Positions 26,245-35,263 of a DNA stretch of 64,000 bases are shown here, piece by piece. The notes under the pieces are model-generated. The model saw nothing but the letters and a program-made list of their open reading frames with translations, was not told where the DNA came from and did not search any database. Position 1 is the first letter of the stretch; the number at the start of each line of letters is the position of its first letter. Position numbers and translations under genes: made by a program. The stretch is from Lacibacter sp. H375 (GTDB lineage: Bacteria; Bacteroidota; Bacteroidia; Chitinophagales; Chitinophagaceae): positions 1,984,001-2,048,000 of the forward strand of contig NZ_JBBKTT010000001.1 in NCBI RefSeq assembly GCF_037892425.1, written 5' to 3'.

Positions 26245-27302
26245 TGGATATGATTTTATTAGCAGTCGATTGGGCATTGGTGCTGGAGAAATTCATCTTC
26301 ATCGCATTTATCATTACCGTTTCATTGGTGGTTGCGCTGTACATGACGTTTGGCGAACGCAAAGTAGCGGCATGGATACAGGACCGTGTTGGTCCTAACC
26401 GTGCGGGTCCTTTTGGTATTCTACAACCTTTGGCCGATGGTGTGAAGATGTTTTTCAAAGAAGAGATCATTCCCACTTCTTCCAATAAGATTTTATTTAT
26501 TCTCGGCCCGTCGCTGGCTATGATCACAGCCATGTTAACCAGCGCTGTTATTCCATGGGGCGATAAAGTTGAACTATTCGGACGAACTATCTCTCTGCAA
26601 ATTGCTGATGTAAATATTGGTATCCTGTATGTGTTTGGTATTTTAAGTTTAGGTGTATATGGTATCATGATCGGTTCATGGGCGAGTAACAACAAGTTCT
26701 CGTTAATGGGTGGTTTGCGGGCAGCCTCACAGATCATTTCATATGAACTGGCGATGGGTATTGCGTTGATCGCTTTGATCATGATCACCGGAACATTAAG
26801 TCTTGGTGAAATGGTGAAGCAACAGCAGGAAGGCTGGTGGAACTTTTTTGTTCAGCCACTCGGCTTCTTTATTTTCTTAGTATGTGCGTTTGCAGAGTGT
26901 AACCGTACACCGTTCGATCTGGCCGAAGCAGAGAATGAATTAATTGGTGGTTACCACTCTGAGTATTCAAGTTTAAAATTGGGTTTCTATTTGTTTGCTG
27001 AATACATCAATATGTTCATCAGCAGTGCAGTGATGGCGACTTTGTATTTTGGTGGTTATGATATCATTCCTTTCTATGATGAGAGTGCATGGGGTTTCTC
27101 TGCCAACATCATGGCCCTGTTAGGTGCGGCGGCATTATTTATTAAAATTCTTGTTTTCATTTTCATATTCATGTGGGTACGTTGGACGATTCCAAGGTTC
27201 CGTTACGATCAGTTGATGAACCTCGGTTGGAAAGGATTGATTCCGCTGTCTTTGTTCAATATGTTGGTTACTGCAGCGGTGATTTTGTTTTTGAAGAAAT
27301 GA
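26244..27302 (+). CDS. nuoH: NADH-quinone oxidoreductase subunit H
   Basis: A 352-residue integral membrane subunit with about eight helices, joining the peripheral and membrane arms at the quinone channel. Conserved motifs are ERKVAAWIQDRVGPNRAGPFGILQPLADGVKMF (about residues 37-70), ELAMGIALI, CAFAECNRTPFDLAEAENELIGGYHSEYSS (about 213-242) and WVRWTIPRFRYDQLMNLGWKGLIPLSL near the C-terminus. Acidic residues in the third loop line the proton/quinone path. Start overlaps the nuoG stop. Confidence 0.97.
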   Translation: MDMILLAVDWALVLEKFIFIAFIITVSLVVALYMTFGERKVAAWIQDRVGPNRAGPFGILQPLADGVKMFFKEEIIPTSSNKILFILGPSLAMITAMLTSAVIPWGDKVELFGRTISLQIADVNIGILYVFGILSLGVYGIMIGSWASNNKFSLMGGLRAASQIISYELAMGIALIALIMITGTLSLGEMVKQQQEGWWNFFVQPLGFFIFLVCAFAECNRTPFDLAEAENELIGGYHSEYSSLKLGFYLFAEYINMFISSAVMATLYFGGYDIIPFYDESAWGFSANIMALLGAAALFIKILVFIFIFMWVRWTIPRFRYDQLMNLGWKGLIPLSLFNMLVTAAVILFLKK

Positions 27303-27344
27303 TGAATAGAATTGTTGCAGTACAAAAGTGCGACGCAACAGCAG
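27303..27344 (+). repeat. 42-bp interspersed repeat, copy 2
   Basis: Same layout as the copy at 23636-23677: identical TGAATAGAATT, GTACAA and AGTGCGACGCAACAG blocks, with six different bases between the first two. It directly follows the nuoH stop codon. Confidence 0.8.
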
Positions 27345-27406
27345 AAGAAGAGAGAGTTGAAGTGGGAGACAAAAAATATATTTGCAAACTTTTATAAAAA
27401 ACGTTG

Positions 27407-27973
27407 ATGCAATTAACAAACAAAGCAAAACTGGTAGACCGTAAGCCGTTGAGTATTGCAGAAAAGATTTATCTGCCTGCAATTCTTAAAGGAATGGGAA
27501 TCACGTTTTCGCATATTTTTAAAAAGAAGGTAACGATTCAATACCCCGAACAAACAAGACCATTCAGTCCTGTGTTTCGTGGGTTACATATTCTGAACCG
27601 TGATGAAGAGGGACGTGAAAATTGTACGGCTTGTGGCTTGTGTGCAGTAGCATGTCCTGCTGAAGCTATTACGATGGATGCAGCAGAACGTTTACCGGGC
27701 GAAGAACATTTATATCGTGAAGAAAAATATGCAGCAAAGTATGAGATCAATATGCTGCGTTGCATTTTCTGTGGTTTGTGTGAAGAGGCTTGTCCGAAAG
27801 ATGCGATTTATTTAACTGAAACATTTGCACCTGCGAATTACAGCCGGCAAAGTTTTATATATGGTAAAGACAACCTCGTAATTCCTCATCCAAAGGAAAA
27901 CCCGGAAGCATTTGCCAAAGCAAAAGGATTAATTGACGAACGAAAGGCGAAAGCCAATCAACAGACTGCATAA
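27407..27973 (+). CDS. nuoI: NADH-quinone oxidoreductase subunit I
   Basis: A 188-residue ferredoxin-like subunit with two [4Fe-4S] clusters (N6a, N6b). The two motifs are CTACGLCAVACP (C73, C76, C79, C83) and CIFCGLCEEACP (C119, C122, C125, C129). An N-terminal amphipathic helix contacts NuoH. The ATG at 27407 is used rather than the TTG three bases upstream. Its stop is 1 base before the nuoJ ATG, implying coupled translation. Confidence 0.96.
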   Translation: MQLTNKAKLVDRKPLSIAEKIYLPAILKGMGITFSHIFKKKVTIQYPEQTRPFSPVFRGLHILNRDEEGRENCTACGLCAVACPAEAITMDAAERLPGEEHLYREEKYAAKYEINMLRCIFCGLCEEACPKDAIYLTETFAPANYSRQSFIYGKDNLVIPHPKENPEAFAKAKGLIDERKAKANQQTA

Positions 27974-27974
27974 C

Positions 27975-28478
27975 ATGAGCATTACTGAAATTCTATTCTG
28001 GTTCCTCAGTGCATTGGCACTTGGCGGAGCATTGATGATGGTTACCAGCAAAAACCCGGTGTACAGTGTACTGTGGTTGGTTGTTGTATTCTTTGCTATT
28101 TCCGGACACTATATTTTATTGAACGCACAGTTTCTTGCAGTGGTGAACATCATTGTGTATGCAGGTGCCATCATGGTATTGTTCCTCTTTGTGATCATGC
28201 TCATGAACATGAATGCAGATAACGAGCCACAAAAAAACAAATGGTTGAAAATAGCAGGGGCTGTTGCAGGCGGTAGTTTGATGTTGGTGTTTGTAGCTGC
28301 ATTGCGTCAAACAGAAACCTTGCAGGCGCAACTGGTTAATATGGGTGGTGAAGCTGGGTTGATTAAAACATTAGGTAAGACGTTGTTCACAGATTACGTA
28401 TTACCATTTGAAATAAGCAGTGTGTTGTTCTTAAGCGCCATGGTAGGTGCAGTGGTAATAGGAAAGAAAGGAGATTAA
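27975..28478 (+). CDS. nuoJ: NADH-quinone oxidoreductase subunit J
   Basis: A 167-residue membrane subunit with five helices. The motif VVNIIVYAGAIMVLFLFVIMLMNM (about 58-81) is the hallmark of NuoJ/ND6, including the pi-bulge helix 3 involved in proton coupling. The start at 27975 (MSITEILFWFLSALALGGAL) is preferred to the ORF start at 27933, which lies inside nuoI. The C-terminal GAVVIGKKGD is typical. Confidence 0.96.
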   Translation: MSITEILFWFLSALALGGALMMVTSKNPVYSVLWLVVVFFAISGHYILLNAQFLAVVNIIVYAGAIMVLFLFVIMLMNMNADNEPQKNKWLKIAGAVAGGSLMLVFVAALRQTETLQAQLVNMGGEAGLIKTLGKTLFTDYVLPFEISSVLFLSAMVGAVVIGKKGD

Positions 28479-28494
28479 GAAATTAGTAATTAGA

Positions 28495-28560
28495 ATATTT
28501 GAAAATGATGAACTGATTGACAATTTTCAAATTTTCAAATTGAGAAATTTTCAAATTGAG
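28495..28560 (+). repeat. AT-rich inverted and direct repeats between nuoJ and nuoK
   Basis: ATATTTGAAAAT (from 28495) faces ATTTTCAAATTTTCAAAT (28523-28540). The word AATTTTCAAATTGAG is then repeated directly at 28530-28544 and 28546-28560, the second copy ending two bases before the nuoK ATG. The same word precedes nuoC. Confidence 0.75.
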
Positions 28561-28562
28561 TT

Positions 28563-28898
28563 ATGCCGATCAATTATTATATCATTCTTGCAGTAGCGTT
28601 GTTCAGTATTGGAGTGGCGGGTGTGTTAACACGCCGCAATGCCATTATTATTTTTATGTGTGTGGAACTGATGTTGAATGCGGTGAATCTATTGCTCGTA
28701 GCATTTTCAAAAATGCATGCTGCAAATGCAATGGCAGTAAACCCTTCTGCAATTGTTGGAACAGAAGCGCAGTTGTTTGTATTCTTTATTATGGTGGTGG
28801 CAGCCGCGGAGGTAAGTGTGGGGTTGGCCATTATTGTAATGATGTACAGGAATATTCATAGTGTGGATGTAAACTTTTTGAACAGACTTAAACATTAA
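28563..28898 (+). CDS. nuoK: NADH-quinone oxidoreductase subunit K
   Basis: A 111-residue membrane subunit with three helices (ND4L type). The conserved acidic residues of the proton channel are seen as [16 protein letters not shown] (helix 2, Glu at about 36) and [18 protein letters not shown] (helix 3, Glu at about 80). Length is normal. It is chosen over the overlapping ORF in another frame because of these motifs. Confidence 0.96.
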   Translation: MPINYYIILAVALFSIGVAGVLTRRNAIIIFMCVELMLNAVNLLLVAFSKMHAANAMAVNPSAIVGTEAQLFVFFIMVVAAAEVSVGLAIIVMMYRNIHSVDVNFLNRLKH

Positions 28899-28902
28899 AC
28901 TA

Positions 28903-28955
28903 ATGTATGATGTTGGATGTACGACATCTTACATTTAACATCGTACATCGTACAT
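28903..28955 (+). repeat. hairpin with TACATCG-type words between nuoK and nuoL
   Basis: ATGTATGATGTTGGATGT (28903-28920) pairs imperfectly with ACATTTAACATCGTACAT (28931-28948) around loop ACGACATCTT. CATCGTACATCGTACAT contains a tandem TACATCG. It is built from different words than the other nuo gaps but has the same inverted layout. Confidence 0.65.
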
Positions 28956-28963
28956 AGGAAATT

Positions 28964-30877
28964 ATGAAGAGTATTATCGACCTGGTTTATTTGGTTCCGT
29001 TGTTTCCGTTGATCGGTTTCCTGATCAATGGATTGGGAAGAAAAAATTTAAGCAAATCGCTCAGCGGCATTATTGGCAGCGGAGTAATTCTTGCGTCGTT
29101 TATTGTGAGCCTGCTGATCTTTAACGAAACAAGGGCTGAAGGTTTTATTGCAACAACTGTAAACCTGTTTGAGTTTATCAATGTGGCGGGGTTGAATATT
29201 CCTTTTGCTTTCCAGGTTGACCAGTTATCAGCTTTATTTCTGCTGATCATCACCGGTGTTGGTTTTCTCATCCATGTTTATTCAACATCCTACATGCATG
29301 AAGAAGCGAGTCATCATTTTGCACGTTACTTCGCTTACCTGAATTTGTTTGTGTTCAGCATGTTGTTGCTGGTGTTGGGTGCTAACTATCTCATCATGTT
29401 TATTGGATGGGAAGGTGTTGGTCTTTGTTCTTACTTACTCATTGGTTATTGGTTTAAGAATACAGAATATGGCAATGCAGCACGCAAAGCCTTTGTGATG
29501 AATAGGATTGGTGATCTTGGATTTTTATTAGGCTTGTTCTTCATCATTCAACAGTTCGGATCATTAACATACACTGAAGTTTTTTCACAGGCAGAAGGTA
29601 TGTTTAAAGGCGACACAAATATTGTAGTGATCACCTTGTTGCTTTTTGTTGGTGCTACCGGTAAGAGTGCACAGATTCCATTGTACACCTGGTTGCCCGA
29701 TGCGATGGCCGGTCCAACACCCGTATCTGCACTCATCCACGCTGCAACGATGGTTACCGCAGGTATCTACATGATTGCACGTAGTAACATTTTATATACG
29801 TTGGCGCCAGTTTCGCAAACAGTAGTAGCAGTAGTTGGTTTGGCAACAGCTATTCTTGCTGCAACCATTGCCCTCAAACAAAACGATATTAAAAAAGTAT
29901 TGGCTTACTCAACGGTTAGTCAGTTAGGTTATATGTTCCTTGGTTTAGGCGTTGGTGCTTATACCGGTGCAGTGTTTCATGTAATGACACATGCATTCTT
30001 CAAAGCATTATTATTCTTAGGTGCAGGTTCTGTTATTCATGCGATGCACCATGAACAAGACATTCGTAAGATGGGTGGACTGGCGAAAAAACTTCCCACA
30101 ACACATTGGACATTCTTAGCAGGTTGTATTGCAATCGCCGGTATTCCTCCTTTCAGTGGTTTCTTTTCAAAGGATGAAATTTTGGTGCATGCATTTGCTG
30201 CGAATCCTGTGTACTATGTAATTGGTTTGGCTGGTGCGTTAATGACAGCTTTCTATATGTTCCGTTTATATGCAATGACGTTCAGAGGAACATTCCGTGG
30301 CACACACGAACAGGAACATCATTTACATGAAAGTCCCTGGCAAATGACCATGCCATTGGTTGTGTTAGCTGTATTGGCGATCGTTGCAGGGTTTGTTGGT
30401 ATTCCTGAATTGTTTGCAGCAGATGCACATAAGTTGGAGCATTATTTAGCGCCTGTATTTAAAGCATCATCTGAAATTGCAGAAGCACATCACGTTGATC
30501 ATAAAACTGAATATATTTTATTAGCTGTAAGCATAACGCTCATTGTTCTTTCCATTTTTTATGCGTTAAACCGCTTCAGCAAAAAACCTGAGACCGGCGA
30601 AGAAGAAGGTTTTGGAAAAGTATTGGCCAACAAATGGTATGTGGATGAACTATACAACAGCATCATCACAAAACCATTGAATGGTTTGGGTGTATTCACC
30701 AATCGTTTTATTGAGAAGAGTGGGATTGATGGAATTGTAAACGGTGTGGGTAAGAGTGTACAGTGGGGTGGTCGTCAGTTGCGTTTATTGCAAAGTGGAC
30801 AGGTAGGTTCTTATGTACTGTGGATGGTACTGGGCATCCTTATTTTATTTGTAATTACAATTACTATACTTAATTAA
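28964..30877 (+). CDS. nuoL: NADH-quinone oxidoreductase subunit L
   Basis: A 637-residue antiporter-like proton-pumping subunit at the distal end of the membrane arm. Typical sequences are FIGWEGVGLCSYLLIGYW, the lysine/glutamate channel segment ATGKSAQIPLYTWLPDAMAGPTPVSALIHAATMVTAGIYM, LKQNDIKKVLAYSTVSQLGYM and GIPPFSGFFSKDEIL. The C-terminal region carries the long lateral helix and a final anchor (YVLWMVLGILILFVITITI). Length is normal. Confidence 0.97.
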   Translation: MKSIIDLVYLVPLFPLIGFLINGLGRKNLSKSLSGIIGSGVILASFIVSLLIFNETRAEGFIATTVNLFEFINVAGLNIPFAFQVDQLSALFLLIITGVGFLIHVYSTSYMHEEASHHFARYFAYLNLFVFSMLLLVLGANYLIMFIGWEGVGLCSYLLIGYWFKNTEYGNAARKAFVMNRIGDLGFLLGLFFIIQQFGSLTYTEVFSQAEGMFKGDTNIVVITLLLFVGATGKSAQIPLYTWLPDAMAGPTPVSALIHAATMVTAGIYMIARSNILYTLAPVSQTVVAVVGLATAILAATIALKQNDIKKVLAYSTVSQLGYMFLGLGVGAYTGAVFHVMTHAFFKALLFLGAGSVIHAMHHEQDIRKMGGLAKKLPTTHWTFLAGCIAIAGIPPFSGFFSKDEILVHAFAANPVYYVIGLAGALMTAFYMFRLYAMTFRGTFRGTHEQEHHLHESPWQMTMPLVVLAVLAIVAGFVGIPELFAADAHKLEHYLAPVFKASSEIAEAHHVDHKTEYILLAVSITLIVLSIFYALNRFSKKPETGEEEGFGKVLANKWYVDELYNSIITKPLNGLGVFTNRFIEKSGIDGIVNGVGKSVQWGGRQLRLLQSGQVGSYVLWMVLGILILFVITITILN

Positions 30878-30894
30878 ACCGGGCATAGCTGTTT

Positions 30895-32331
30895 ATGACT
30901 GCATTATTGTTGATATTGATTCCGTTGATTGGTGGTCTTGTTACATTTTTTGTGAAACAGGAAAGCCAGGCAAAGCTGTGGAGCTTTGCGGTATCGTTGG
31001 TTACGTTGGCAGCTATGAGTGTTAACCTGTTGATGCATGATGAAGCGGGTAGAAGCTTTACTGCTGAATGGTTACCAATGCTCGGCTCGTCATTTGCCTT
31101 GCAGATGGATGGTGCAAGCACATTACTTTGTTTCCTCACTGCACTTTGTTATCCCATCATATTTGCTTCTACATGGAAAAGCAGTTACTCATCACCCAAT
31201 AGTTTTTATGGGTTGATGTTGCTGGCACAAGCCGGCATCACTGGCGTATTTCTTGCAGCTGATGGATTGTTGTTCTACTTCTTCTGGGAGTTGGCATTAA
31301 TACCTGTTTACTTCCTCTGCAGCAAATGGGGCGGTGAAAAACGAATTGCAGTTACATTTAAATTCTTCATTTATACATTCATCGGTTCATTGTTGATGCT
31401 GGTTGGTTTGTTGTACATGTACTATCAAACTGCTGATGCATCATTCTCCATGCAATCATTGTATGCAGTTAAATTGAGTGGCGATCAACAGTCGTGGTTG
31501 TTCTGGCTATTCTTTATTGCATTTGCGGTGAAGATGCCGGTGTTTCCTTTTCATACATGGCAACCCGATACATACGAGCAATCACCAACAGCCGTGACAA
31601 TGGTGTTGAGTGCATTGATGGTGAAGATGGGTTTGTTTGCCGTGATCCGTTGGTTGTTGCCTTTGTTCCCCGATGCTGCTGTGCAATACGATAATGTAGT
31701 GATTGGTTTAAGTGTGATCGGTATGATCTACGCCAGCATTCTTGCCATGCAGCAAGACGATATTAAACGTTTGATCGCTTATTCTTCTATTGCACATATT
31801 GGTTTGATGGCCGCTGCATTGTTTGTAAACAACGAAAGTGGATTGCAAGGTGCAATGATCCAATTGTTCAGTCATGGTGTGAATGTGTTGGGTATGTGGA
31901 TAGTAATTGAGTTGATCGAACGCAGATTCGGCACACGTAAGATGAGTGAGTTGGGTGGACTGGCGCAGAAAGCTCCGGGCTTAACCATTCTATTGGTGAT
32001 TGTTGCATTAGCAAACGTGGCATTACCATTGACCAATGCATTCATAGGTGAATTTCTAATGTTCAACGGCTTGTTCAAATTCAATGTTTGGTATGCAGCA
32101 GTTGGCGGATTGAGCATTATCCTGAGTGCGATCTATACATTGCGTATGATCCAGAAAGTATTCTACGGCCACGAAAATACATTAACAGCAAAGGGAGAAG
32201 ATATTACATGGTTTGAAAAAGCAAGTCTTGCTGTAATTGTTGTGGCCATTTTTGTAATGGGAGTTTATCCCAAACCGGTATTTGAATTAACAACAGATAC
32301 TGTAACCTTGATACTTGGTGTGTTTAAATAA
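30895..32331 (+). CDS. nuoM: NADH-quinone oxidoreductase subunit M
   Basis: A 478-residue antiporter-like membrane subunit with about 14 helices. Motifs include FYFFWELALIPVYFLCSKWGG, the channel region KMPVFPFHTWQPDTYEQSPTAVTMVLSALMVKMGLF, MQQDDIKRLIAYSSIAHIGLM and SHGVNVLGMWIVIELIERR. Together with NuoL and NuoN it forms the three-pump array. It is 17 bases downstream of nuoL. Confidence 0.97.
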   Translation: MTALLLILIPLIGGLVTFFVKQESQAKLWSFAVSLVTLAAMSVNLLMHDEAGRSFTAEWLPMLGSSFALQMDGASTLLCFLTALCYPIIFASTWKSSYSSPNSFYGLMLLAQAGITGVFLAADGLLFYFFWELALIPVYFLCSKWGGEKRIAVTFKFFIYTFIGSLLMLVGLLYMYYQTADASFSMQSLYAVKLSGDQQSWLFWLFFIAFAVKMPVFPFHTWQPDTYEQSPTAVTMVLSALMVKMGLFAVIRWLLPLFPDAAVQYDNVVIGLSVIGMIYASILAMQQDDIKRLIAYSSIAHIGLMAAALFVNNESGLQGAMIQLFSHGVNVLGMWIVIELIERRFGTRKMSELGGLAQKAPGLTILLVIVALANVALPLTNAFIGEFLMFNGLFKFNVWYAAVGGLSIILSAIYTLRMIQKVFYGHENTLTAKGEDITWFEKASLAVIVVAIFVMGVYPKPVFELTTDTVTLILGVFK

Positions 32332-32349
32332 TTTATTCAACGAAGAACG

Positions 32350-33753
32350 ATGAACCTGATTTTAATTTCGGCGATTTGGGGTATTGTGATGATGTTCAGC
32401 GGTTTGTTTTTAAAAGACAAATCGTCTGCAAAAACTGTTGCATTGATTGGATCGATCGCTTTACTGATTGGTAATATTTTTGATCTCTCCGGCAAAATGA
32501 TCATCAACAGCAACTTTAACGGTATGCTGCAATACGAACGTTTTGGTTTGCTGTTCTTAACTATTCTTGTCCTTGCTCTTATCATGTACATTCTGCTCAG
32601 TGGAAAAGAAGTGGAAGCAGTGGGCAATCATCCGTTTGAATATTTTGCGTTGATCTTTTTTGTCATGAGTGGTGCAGGCTTAGTGGCTTTGTTCAACAAC
32701 CTGCTTATTCTCTTCATTGGTATTGAGATCATTTCTATTCCACTATACATTCTTACCGGTTCCGATAAACGAAACCTCAAGGGTAATGAAGCTGCACTGA
32801 AGTATTTCCTGATGGGATCTTTCTCAACCGGTATCATGCTCATGGGTATTGCATTTCTTTATGGAGCAACAGGTTCGTTCCAACTGGAACAATTAGATTC
32901 TTTCCAAATGAAGCAATTAATAGTAACCCCGCAGGATGATTACAAGATATTCATGTTGATCGGAATTGTGATGATCATGGTGGCGCTGGCCTTTAAAGTG
33001 TCGGCAGCACCGTTTCATTTCTGGACACCTGATGTGTACGATGGTGCACCAACCGTGTTCACTTCATTCATGGCAACCATTGTAAAGGCAGCTGTGTTCA
33101 TTGGTTTTCTGAATCTCTTTACAAATGCTTTTGGCAATAAAACAGGTAACTGGCAAATGACCGTTGCTATTATTACCGCTCTTACATTGTTCATAGGAAA
33201 TATTACCGCTGTTTACCAGCAAAGTGTAAAGCGTATGCTGGCTTATTCAAGCATTGCACAGGCAGGCTTTATGATGTTTGCAGTTTTTGCCATCAATGAT
33301 ATGGCGAAGCAAGGTTTGCTGTTGTATGCTGCCGCTTATTGTTTCGCTACTATCGGCATATTTGCTGTGTTGGTGAAAATGAAAGATTATACGTTCGATG
33401 GTTTCAATGGCCTTGCTAAAAAGCAACCATTGGTGGCGATGGTATTAACCATATGTTTAGTCTCCCTGGCTGGTATTCCTTTAACAGCCGGGTTCTTCGC
33501 TAAATATTTTGTATTGGCAGCAGCGGTTAAAACAGGTACTTACCTGTGGCTGGTGATCTTTGCGGTTGTTATGGCAGCCGTGAGTGTGTACTATTATTTC
33601 CGTGTTATCCAGGCTATGTATTTCAAAGAAGGTGAGGGTCAGGAAATAGCTATCACTGCTCCGTTTAAGGCATTATTGGTTACAGTGGCTGCCGTGGTGA
33701 TCCTGCTGGGGGTTTACCCAAGCTTGCTGCTGAACTGGCTTACATTTTTCTAG
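32350..33753 (+). CDS. nuoN: NADH-quinone oxidoreductase subunit N
   Basis: A 467-residue antiporter-like membrane subunit, last of the operon. Characteristic stretches are FIGIEIISIPLYILTGSDKRN, EAALKYFLMGSFSTGIMLMGIAFLYG, FKVSAAPFHFWTPDVYDGAPT and VYQQSVKRMLAYSSIAQAGFM, and near the end GIPLTAGFFAKYFVL. It starts 18 bases after nuoM. A weak hairpin with a T-run follows its stop. Confidence 0.96.
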   Translation: MNLILISAIWGIVMMFSGLFLKDKSSAKTVALIGSIALLIGNIFDLSGKMIINSNFNGMLQYERFGLLFLTILVLALIMYILLSGKEVEAVGNHPFEYFALIFFVMSGAGLVALFNNLLILFIGIEIISIPLYILTGSDKRNLKGNEAALKYFLMGSFSTGIMLMGIAFLYGATGSFQLEQLDSFQMKQLIVTPQDDYKIFMLIGIVMIMVALAFKVSAAPFHFWTPDVYDGAPTVFTSFMATIVKAAVFIGFLNLFTNAFGNKTGNWQMTVAIITALTLFIGNITAVYQQSVKRMLAYSSIAQAGFMMFAVFAINDMAKQGLLLYAAAYCFATIGIFAVLVKMKDYTFDGFNGLAKKQPLVAMVLTICLVSLAGIPLTAGFFAKYFVLAAAVKTGTYLWLVIFAVVMAAVSVYYYFRVIQAMYFKEGEGQEIAITAPFKALLVTVAAVVILLGVYPSLLLNWLTFF

Positions 33754-33778
33754 TCGTTCACTTAGTGCGATTTTTTTT
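33754..33778 (+). terminator. possible weak terminator of the nuo operon
   Basis: TCG-TT-CAC, loop TTA, GTG-CGA (33754-33770) gives a short stem with a bulge, followed by eight T. The stem is weak; the T-run and position after the nuoN stop are the main support. Confidence 0.4.
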
Positions 33779-33909
33779 GATTGTTGATCTCCGTGGTGTG
33801 GGTGGCTATGCCATTCATGGAAACAGCTTGCAATTCCCATCAGCTTTCTTAACTTCACAATTGAATAAAGCGGAAATCAAACGGAAGCTGCTTTGTTTAC
33901 CTTTCAACA

Positions 33910-35187
33910 ATGACATTCTCCGACATCTTATCATTGGCGTGGCGCACCATACGTTCCAATAAATTACGTACCGGCATTACTGTATCCATCATTGCATTCG
34001 GTATTATGGCGCTTATTGGCATTATTACGGCCATTGAAGCAATGAACCAGAGTTTGTATGAGAACTTCTCTATACTTGGTGCTAATTCGTTCAGCATACG
34101 TTTTAAAGAGCGGAATATTCGTTTTGGCGGTGGGCCAAGAAGCGATCTTACCAAAACCAAGAAAGGCGGCAACAAACAACGCAACTCAAACCTCGACCGG
34201 TTTATAACTTTTGAAGAAGCACGCCGATTTAAAGATCAGTTTACATTTCCTGCAACAGTCAGTATTTCAAAGTTCGCCAGTGGCAATGCAACTGTTTTGT
34301 ACGAAAACGAGAAAACTAATCCGAATGTTAGAGTTATAGGTGGCGATGAAAACTATTTACTCAATAGTGGTTACACATTAGAACATGGTCGTGATTTTAA
34401 TAAACTGGATGTAGAAACAGGGAGAAACGTAGTGATCATAGGTAGTGATCTTGTGCGTAAGCTTTTTAAAGGAAAAGGCTCTTATGCTGTTGGTAAACTT
34501 ATCCGCATTGGTTCTAACCGTTATCGCATTATTGGTGTAATGAAAGAACGGGGTGCAAGTTCGTTTTTATCTCTTGATAATCTGGCGTTGGTTTCCTACA
34601 ACAATGTGCGCCGTGTTTTTAATAGCGGCGGTAGTTACAATATCACTATAAGGGCAAATGATTTTAAACAGATGGATGCAGCTGTTGGTGAAGCAACCGG
34701 TGTATTTCGCCAGGCTCGTAAATTAAACATCAAAGAAGCTGATAATTTTTATATCGACCGAAGTGATAGTATTGTTGAAACACTCAAGAATACACTTCGG
34801 TTTGTTAAATATGCAGCATACATCATTGGAGCTATCACTTTGCTTGGTGCTGCCATTGGTTTAACCAATATCATGTTGGTGGCGGTGAGCGAACGCACAA
34901 GAGAAATAGGGTTAGCTAAATCAATTGGTGCAAAAGGTGCAAGCATCCGCACACAATTTTTATGGGAAAGTATTCTTATCAGTTTACTCGGTGCTTTCTT
35001 TGGTATTGTATTAGGAATTCTTGTTGGTAATCTTGCTGCCATCTTCTTTAAAACAGGTTTTATTGTTCCCTGGGGATGGGCTGCACTTGGCGCCATCATT
35101 TGTTTCTTTACAGGATTGCTTGCAGGTTTATACCCCGCCAGCAAAGCATCAAAGCTCGATCCGATTACAGCTTTACGTTACGAGTAA
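33910..35187 (+). CDS. MacB/FtsX-type ABC transporter permease
   Basis: A 425-residue membrane protein. An N-terminal helix follows the typical LAWRTIRSNKLRTGITVSII opening, then a periplasmic MacB-like core domain (about 50-260), and three C-terminal helices ending in GLYPASKASKLDPITALRYE, a strong signature of MacB/LolCE permeases. Such proteins use an ATPase partner for mechanotransmission across the envelope rather than substrate transport through the membrane. No ATPase gene is adjacent, so its partner is encoded elsewhere. It ends in front of a hairpin shared with the convergent metalloprotease. Confidence 0.93.
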   Translation: MTFSDILSLAWRTIRSNKLRTGITVSIIAFGIMALIGIITAIEAMNQSLYENFSILGANSFSIRFKERNIRFGGGPRSDLTKTKKGGNKQRNSNLDRFITFEEARRFKDQFTFPATVSISKFASGNATVLYENEKTNPNVRVIGGDENYLLNSGYTLEHGRDFNKLDVETGRNVVIIGSDLVRKLFKGKGSYAVGKLIRIGSNRYRIIGVMKERGASSFLSLDNLALVSYNNVRRVFNSGGSYNITIRANDFKQMDAAVGEATGVFRQARKLNIKEADNFYIDRSDSIVETLKNTLRFVKYAAYIIGAITLLGAAIGLTNIMLVAVSERTREIGLAKSIGAKGASIRTQFLWESILISLLGAFFGIVLGILVGNLAAIFFKTGFIVPWGWAALGAIICFFTGLLAGLYPASKASKLDPITALRYE

Positions 35188-35212
35188 TTTATTCATCGTA
35201 TAACAAAATGAA

Positions 35213-35240
35213 GAGAGCCGCTTCAATTGAAGCGGCTCTC
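35213..35240. terminator. bidirectional hairpin between convergent genes
   Basis: GAGAGCCGCTTCAA (35213-35226) is perfectly complementary to TTGAAGCGGCTCTC (35227-35240), giving a 28-base palindrome midway between the convergent permease and metalloprotease genes. T-runs are short, so it may act as a bidirectional terminator or RNA end-stabiliser. Confidence 0.75.
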
Positions 35241-35263
35241 GTGTTATAAGAAGTTGATAGATC

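Noticed and set aside
27173-27397. Small ORF across the nuoH-nuoI gap
   Set aside because: It overlaps the end of nuoH in another frame and runs through the interspersed repeat; its sequence has no signal or domain.
20990-28562. CRISPR array
   Set aside because: The repeats in the nuo gaps are short, AT-rich, variably oriented and separated by whole genes, with no regular spacers or cas genes.
28556-28861. ORF in another frame over nuoK
   Set aside because: nuoK in the neighbouring frame has the conserved glutamates and helices; the alternative product is rich in cysteine and serine without pattern.
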